From positions 1 through 38,836 of the forward strand of contig CAZFWV010000027.1 in the NCBI GenBank assembly GCA_964522605.1: 38,836 nt of DNA. Reading direction: 5' to 3'. Each line of letters starts with the position of its first letter. Positions within the stretch are counted from its first letter, which is position 1. This document shows positions 34,298-38,836 of this stretch, in pieces. The position numbers and the translations under genes were made by a program. The stretch is from CAVZLD01 sp964522605. Its GTDB lineage: Bacteria; Planctomycetota; Planctomycetia; Pirellulales; Pirellulaceae. A model generated the notes under the pieces. It searched no databases. It was not told the DNA's origin and saw only the letters and a list, made by a program, of their open reading frames with translations.

Positions 34298-37200
34298 ATG
34301 AAGAGTTGTAAGAAACGCCATCGTCGTCCGGGCCGATGGCGGCGGTGTGAACGGCTGGAAGACCGGTTGTTACTGGCGGGACTCGTAATCACGGAGTTCA
34401 TGGCTAGTAACGGAGAGACCTTGCTGGACGGCGACGGAGATTCATCCGACTGGATCGAGATCTACAACCCGCGTGATGATCCAGTCCAACTCCAAGGGTG
34501 GTCTCTCACGGACGATCGCGACGATTTGAGGCAATGGACTTTTCCGGACGTGGAACTCGGTCCTGCCGAATACCTTGTCGTGTTTGCCTCGGGCAAGGAC
34601 AAAACCGACTCGAAAGGAAGTCTGCACACGAATTTCGCATTGTCCCAGGATGGGGAATACCTGGGACTCGTGCGGCCCGACGGCGTAACGATTGCCTGGG
34701 AGTACGCTCCAGAATTTCCTGCCCAGTTGGCGGATGTCTCCTACGGACTGCTGCCGACGGCCCTTGATGGGGTGCCCGGCTTTTTCGATACTCCGACGCC
34801 GGGAGTCGCGAATCCGACTTCCTTTTCGCTGGGGCCACGCGTCCGTGCGGTCGAGCACCATCCTGCCGTACCGCACAAGAGTGACCGCCTGATGGTTACC
34901 GCAACGATTGATGCAACGCTGCATCCTGTTGCGGACGTTTCGCTTGTCTATCGCGTGATGTATCAGCCCGAAGTGACAGTTGTCATGTCCGATGACGGCC
35001 AAGCGGGCGATTTATTGGCGGGTGACGGCGTATATACCGGCTGGGTACCGGCTGACGTCGCATCGCCTGGACAAATGCTGCGCTATTACGTGCTCGCGAG
35101 TGATAATACGGACAAGACGACGCGCTCGCCGCGTATCACGGATACGAGTGGTAATGATCGTTCTCCTGAGTATTACGGCACGGTGATCGACGATCCAACT
35201 CTGGCAACGGCCTTGCCGGTCTTCCACTGGTTCACGAATGATGTTCCAGGTTCCCGCAGCCGAATCGGAGCTCGTGCGTCGGTGTTCTATCAGTCCGAAT
35301 TCTATGACAATGTGTTCGTGCGCCAGCGTGGCGCATTCACGAACGGGGAATCCCAAAAATTCGAGTTCGACCAGGACCANNNNNNNNNNNNNNNNNNNNN
35401 NNNNNNNNNNNNNNNNNNNNNNNNNNNNNNNNNNNNNNNNNNNNNNNNNNNNNNNNNNNNNNNNNNNNNNNNNNNNNNNATCTTCCCGTGGGATAAGGAT
35501 CGGACATTCGGCATCCCCGAACAGCCGATCACGGGTCAGCAGTTCGTGACGCATCCCTTTTTGGGTGCGGGTGGAAATCGACTGTATGGAGCAATTTTCA
35601 GCGACCCGATCACGAAGCAGATGTACTTGCGCCGTTTGCGTACCGTGATGGACCAACTGCTGCAGAGTCCCGACACGGATCCGGATGCGCTGTTCTTGGA
35701 GCAGCGCGTGGATGAACTGTTTGCGCCGGTGGCAACCCTACTGGGTGAAGATCAGGTCGATGCGGTCGCTCGCATCAAGGAGTTTCTGCCAAATCAACGG
35801 GAAAACCTCTACGTCACGCAGAGTATCGATCGCACCACGGATTGGGATCAGATCAAGACGATCATCCCCGAGTTTGCCGACGGCGCTCGATACTTCGTGC
35901 CCATCGACGACAGTTGGGGAACAACTTGGACGGGTTTGTCCGATCCGGTGAATGTCGAACTGTGGCGGACGGGACCAACGGGAATTGGTTTCGAGACGGA
36001 GCCCGAGGCGTTTCGCGATCTGATCAAGACCTCGGTCAGACCTTCCGACGCCTGTGCGACGTGCACTTCGATCTTCGTGCGGATTCCTTTCGTCGTCGAC
36101 GATCCTGCTGCAATCAGTGACCTTACCCTGCGTATGAAGTATGACGACGGTTTCATTGCTTATCTGAATGGCAGCGAAGTAGCGCGGCGACACGTGACAG
36201 GCGAAGCCTCGTACAACACTCGCGCCCAAGGCCACTTGGATACCGAAGCGGTCGTGTTTGAAAACATTCTCATCTCCGAATCTATCGACTTGCTGAGACC
36301 GGGCGAGAACGTACTGGCGATTCATGCCATCAATATCAGTCCCACCAATTCCGACATGCTGATCCTGCCCGAACTCGTGTCAGGTAAGTTTGGGGATGAT
36401 AGCGCCGCCGGGATTCCCCATCCGCAAGAAGTGCATCCGACGATTCGTTTCGGCGCGTTCGAACAGGATCCGTCCAGCGGCAATCAGGATCAGGAGTACT
36501 TCGAGCTGCGGAATCTAACCGAGGACGCCGTCGATGTGTCCGGCTGGCAGGTTCGGGGCGGAGTTCGGCACACATTCGTGGACGGTACGGTCATCCCCGC
36601 CAAGGGCAGCCTGTATCTGTCGCCGGATGCGAAGGCATTTCGGAGTCGTGAAACGGCCCCCACGGGAGGCATGGGACTTCTGGTCCAAGACGCCTATCAG
36701 GGCCACCTTTCCAATTCCGGCGAGATCGTTCAGTTGATTGCTGCGGATGGAACCTTGGTGGATACACTTCAGACGCCTGAGACGATGACTGTCGAGCAGC
36801 GTTATTTGAGGCTGTCTGAGCTTCACTACAACCCAGCCGGGAATGACGATCTGACCGAATTCCTCGAATTTACGAACATCAGCCGCGGTCAAGAGGCGCA
36901 GATACTGGATCTGGGCGGAATTCGAATTGTGGATGGTCCGAGTGACCCGTTCACATTTGACGATGGAATCCAACTTGCCCCAGGTGCTCACCTGCTGGTC
37001 GTGAAGAATCGCCAGCAATTCCTGGCAGCCTATCCGAACATCGATCGATCTCAGATCGCCGGTGAGTTTTCGGGGAGCTTGAATAACGCCGGCGAACGGA
37101 TCAAGGTCAACGACGCCCGGGGAAACACGATTCTCGATTTCGTCTACGGAGACGCCGATCCGTGGCCGGTCCGTGCCGACGGTGCCGGTGCCTCCTTAGA

Positions 37201-38752
37201 GCCAATCGATCCATCGTCGACACCTGTCACGGAGATGGACAATTACTCTTGGTGGAGCGGAAGCGTTCTCTTTGGCGGAACACCGGGAGCGCCTCGCGTT
37301 GAATCACCAGGTGTAGTGATCAACGAAGTACTGACGAACGGCGATCCCCCGACAAACGTCCTGGATGCAATCGAGCTGTTCAATCCCACGTCGGAGGCCA
37401 TCGACATTAGCGGATGGTACCTGAGCGATTCGGCGGATAACCTGCGAAAGTATCAGATTCCGGCTGGGATTGTGCTGAATCCAGGTTCGTACCGAGTGTT
37501 TGATGAGCAAGATTTCAACTCCAGCGTCCCGGATCCGGGCAATGAGCGATTCGCACTCAGTGGTAGTCGTGGCGATGATGTATGGCTGAGTTCTTCGGAT
37601 GGGATGGGAGGGCTCCGTTTCTTCGTGGACGACGTTCATTTCGGGGCAGCGCGCACCGGAGAGTCTTTTGGACGGACTCAGAACGGAAGCGGCCGACTCG
37701 CCCCTCTCGATCAAGTAACATTGGGGAGACAGAACGCCGATCCTCGAGTCGGGCCGATCGTCATTAGCGAAATCCATTATCATCCGGCCGCTCCGTCGCC
37801 TGCAGCCCTGCAACTCGATCCGTCGATCACCGAACAGGATTTGGAGTTTATCGAGATTCATAATCCAACCGCGACCGCGACGGCATTGGACCAGTGGCAG
37901 CTTCGCGGTGGGATCGAGTACAATTTCTCCGCCGAGGTAACGCTCGCAGCAGGCGAGACAATTGTTGTCGTTTCGTTCGACGCGGACGCTCCTGGCAACG
38001 CCTCGCGAGCGGCAGCATTCCGCGCTGAGTACGGGATTGCGTCTACGATCCGCCTGCTTGGCAGCTATGTCGGACGACTCGATAATCAGGGCGAGGTCCT
38101 GCAATTACGGCGTCCGGATAGTGTTCCTCAGGACGATCCTACATGGATTCCTCGGCTGCTCGAGGACGAGGTACTCTACAACAACATCGCCCCTTGGCCT
38201 GCGAATGCCAACGGCAACGGCAAGTCACTGACGCGAGTCTCGGTGCACGCCTACGGTAACGCTCCACAAAACTGGATTGGTGCCACACCGACACCCGGCA
38301 CAGCCGGCTATCAAATCGGAGACCTGACGGGTGACGGGGTCATCGATATTCAGGACATTGACCGGCTTAGCATTGCGATTCAAGCGAGTGAAACCGAGTT
38401 CGACTTGACTGGAGATTCGGTCACCAACCTGGACGATCTTCTTTTCCTTGTGCAAGACATTCTGGGATCGAGTATCGGTGACACCAATCTGGATCGATTC
38501 TTCGACACCGCTGACCTCGTCCAGGTCTTACAAGCAGGTGAATACGAAGACAATATCGAAGACAACTCGACGTGGGCAGAAGGCGATTGGAACGGTGACG
38601 GAGACTTCACAACCTCGGATCTTGTGCTCGCCCTGCAGACCGGACTGTACGAAATCAACTCCCGACTGAACGCGAGCCAGGTTGCCGCTGCGGTCGAGTG
38701 GCTGTTTGCCCAATCCGCTCCAAAGGGCGCACGTCGAGCCTTTGTCGCATAG
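34298..38752 (+). CDS. large exported lamin-tail / CotH-like / dockerin-like protein
   Basis: The frame has 1484 codons and includes a 100-N gap (35380-35479). The N-terminus is basic and then reads 'CERLEDRLLLAG', the LEPR-type motif found at the start of many giant planctomycete secreted proteins. Lamin-tail-like domains stand at about 28-130, 717-800, 841-920, 1004-1090 and 1153-1240 (for example 'VITEFMASNG...DWIEIYNP', 'VVINEVLTNG', 'VISEIHYHPA...LEFIEIHNP'). A CotH-like kinase region is cut by the gap but shows 'IFPWDKDRTFGIP' after it. A 'KYDDGFIAYLNGSEVARR' module follows at about 615-690. The C-terminus (about 1341-1470) has several dockerin type I-like repeats ('GDLTGDGVIDIQDI', 'GDTNLDRFFDTADLVQVLQ', 'GDWNGDGDFTTSDLVLALQ'). 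It is probably a surface or extracellular protein; the function is unknown. Confidence 0.8.
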   Translation: MKSCKKRHRRPGRWRRCERLEDRLLLAGLVITEFMASNGETLLDGDGDSSDWIEIYNPRDDPVQLQGWSLTDDRDDLRQWTFPDVELGPAEYLVVFASGKDKTDSKGSLHTNFALSQDGEYLGLVRPDGVTIAWEYAPEFPAQLADVSYGLLPTALDGVPGFFDTPTPGVANPTSFSLGPRVRAVEHHPAVPHKSDRLMVTATIDATLHPVADVSLVYRVMYQPEVTVVMSDDGQAGDLLAGDGVYTGWVPADVASPGQMLRYYVLASDNTDKTTRSPRITDTSGNDRSPEYYGTVIDDPTLATALPVFHWFTNDVPGSRSRIGARASVFYQSEFYDNVFVRQRGAFTNGESQKFEFDQDXXXXXXXXXXXXXXXXXXXXXXXXXXXXXXXXXXIFPWDKDRTFGIPEQPITGQQFVTHPFLGAGGNRLYGAIFSDPITKQMYLRRLRTVMDQLLQSPDTDPDALFLEQRVDELFAPVATLLGEDQVDAVARIKEFLPNQRENLYVTQSIDRTTDWDQIKTIIPEFADGARYFVPIDDSWGTTWTGLSDPVNVELWRTGPTGIGFETEPEAFRDLIKTSVRPSDACATCTSIFVRIPFVVDDPAAISDLTLRMKYDDGFIAYLNGSEVARRHVTGEASYNTRAQGHLDTEAVVFENILISESIDLLRPGENVLAIHAINISPTNSDMLILPELVSGKFGDDSAAGIPHPQEVHPTIRFGAFEQDPSSGNQDQEYFELRNLTEDAVDVSGWQVRGGVRHTFVDGTVIPAKGSLYLSPDAKAFRSRETAPTGGMGLLVQDAYQGHLSNSGEIVQLIAADGTLVDTLQTPETMTVEQRYLRLSELHYNPAGNDDLTEFLEFTNISRGQEAQILDLGGIRIVDGPSDPFTFDDGIQLAPGAHLLVVKNRQQFLAAYPNIDRSQIAGEFSGSLNNAGERIKVNDARGNTILDFVYGDADPWPVRADGAGASLEPIDPSSTPVTEMDNYSWWSGSVLFGGTPGAPRVESPGVVINEVLTNGDPPTNVLDAIELFNPTSEAIDISGWYLSDSADNLRKYQIPAGIVLNPGSYRVFDEQDFNSSVPDPGNERFALSGSRGDDVWLSSSDGMGGLRFFVDDVHFGAARTGESFGRTQNGSGRLAPLDQVTLGRQNADPRVGPIVISEIHYHPAAPSPAALQLDPSITEQDLEFIEIHNPTATATALDQWQLRGGIEYNFSAEVTLAAGETIVVVSFDADAPGNASRAAAFRAEYGIASTIRLLGSYVGRLDNQGEVLQLRRPDSVPQDDPTWIPRLLEDEVLYNNIAPWPANANGNGKSLTRVSVHAYGNAPQNWIGATPTPGTAGYQIGDLTGDGVIDIQDIDRLSIAIQASETEFDLTGDSVTNLDDLLFLVQDILGSSIGDTNLDRFFDTADLVQVLQAGEYEDNIEDNSTWAEGDWNGDGDFTTSDLVLALQTGLYEINSRLNASQVAAAVEWLFAQSAPKGARRAFVA
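35380..35479. other. assembly gap (100 N) in the CotH-like region
   Basis: A placeholder run of 100 N. Sequence on both sides fits one CotH-like domain, so the gene is probably continuous, but the gap length is not known. Confidence 0.98.
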
Positions 38753-38836
38753 ATGTGATTGGACGCGGTAGTAGAGCGCATTTCAAAACCTGTTTTTCTC
38801 GAGGGGTGGCTGGTGGCAGAGCGCAGCGATGCCCCA
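38753..38836. other. non-coding end of window
   Basis: No gene is seen. GGGGTGGCTGG at 38803-38813 followed by TGGCAGAGCGCAGCGATGCCCCA looks like the start of another GC-rich intergenic repeat, cut by the window end. Confidence 0.25.

Overview
The window looks like a planctomycete chromosome, most likely of the Pirellulales type. The reasons are as follows: an ECF sigma factor sits next to a Ser/Thr kinase with WD40 repeats; there is a formylglycine sulfatase; one secreted protein has a PEP-CTERM-like tail; lamin-tail/CotH and dockerin-like secreted proteins are present, one starting with an 'LEDRLLLAG' motif; and intergenic DNA is full of palindromic repeats. This placement is an inference from gene content. 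No rRNA or marker gene is present. The sequence contains three runs of exactly 100 N (30029-30128, 33969-34068, 35380-35479), all inside genes.

Region 1 (1-16312) is an alpha-glucan/trehalose block on the + strand. A MarR-type regulator (569-1030) is followed by GlgE, a TreS-maltokinase fusion, GlgB, GlgX, TreY and a divergent GH77 MalQ-like enzyme. Together they describe a cycle. Trehalose is isomerised to maltose (TreS) and phosphorylated to maltose-1-phosphate (kinase half). GlgE polymerises it into glucan and GlgB branches it. GlgX debranches it, MalQ can rearrange linear chains, and TreY makes maltooligosyl-trehalose from them. TreZ, needed to release trehalose, is not in the window. Two spacers longer than 200 bp, one with an imperfect palindrome, could divide the block into more than one transcript.

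Region 2 (16558-22032) has a secreted beta-propeller (SMP-30/NHL-like) protein with a PEP-CTERM-like tail on the - strand. It is divergent from an ECF-type sigma factor, which is followed by a large membrane Ser/Thr kinase with an N-terminal zinc ribbon and about a dozen WD40-like repeats.

Region 3 (22033-28897) starts with a repeat-rich spacer holding nested inverted repeats and a probable fragment of a beta-helix protein gene. A sulfatase (-) then diverges from a GH43-like enzyme (+), which overlaps by ATGA with a PDZ/HEAT protein. This suggests extracellular or periplasmic polysaccharide use.

Region 4 (28898-38836) has a large secreted protein on the - strand whose flanks carry inverted copies of a roughly 190-bp composite repeat. 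After a gene-poor 1.2-kb repeat region come a secreted protein with a dockerin-like motif (cut by a gap) and a 1484-codon lamin-tail/CotH/dockerin-like protein. These two are separated by another nested palindrome that shares its outer arm with the one at 22.2 kb. I found no tRNA, rRNA, CRISPR array, transposase or phage gene.
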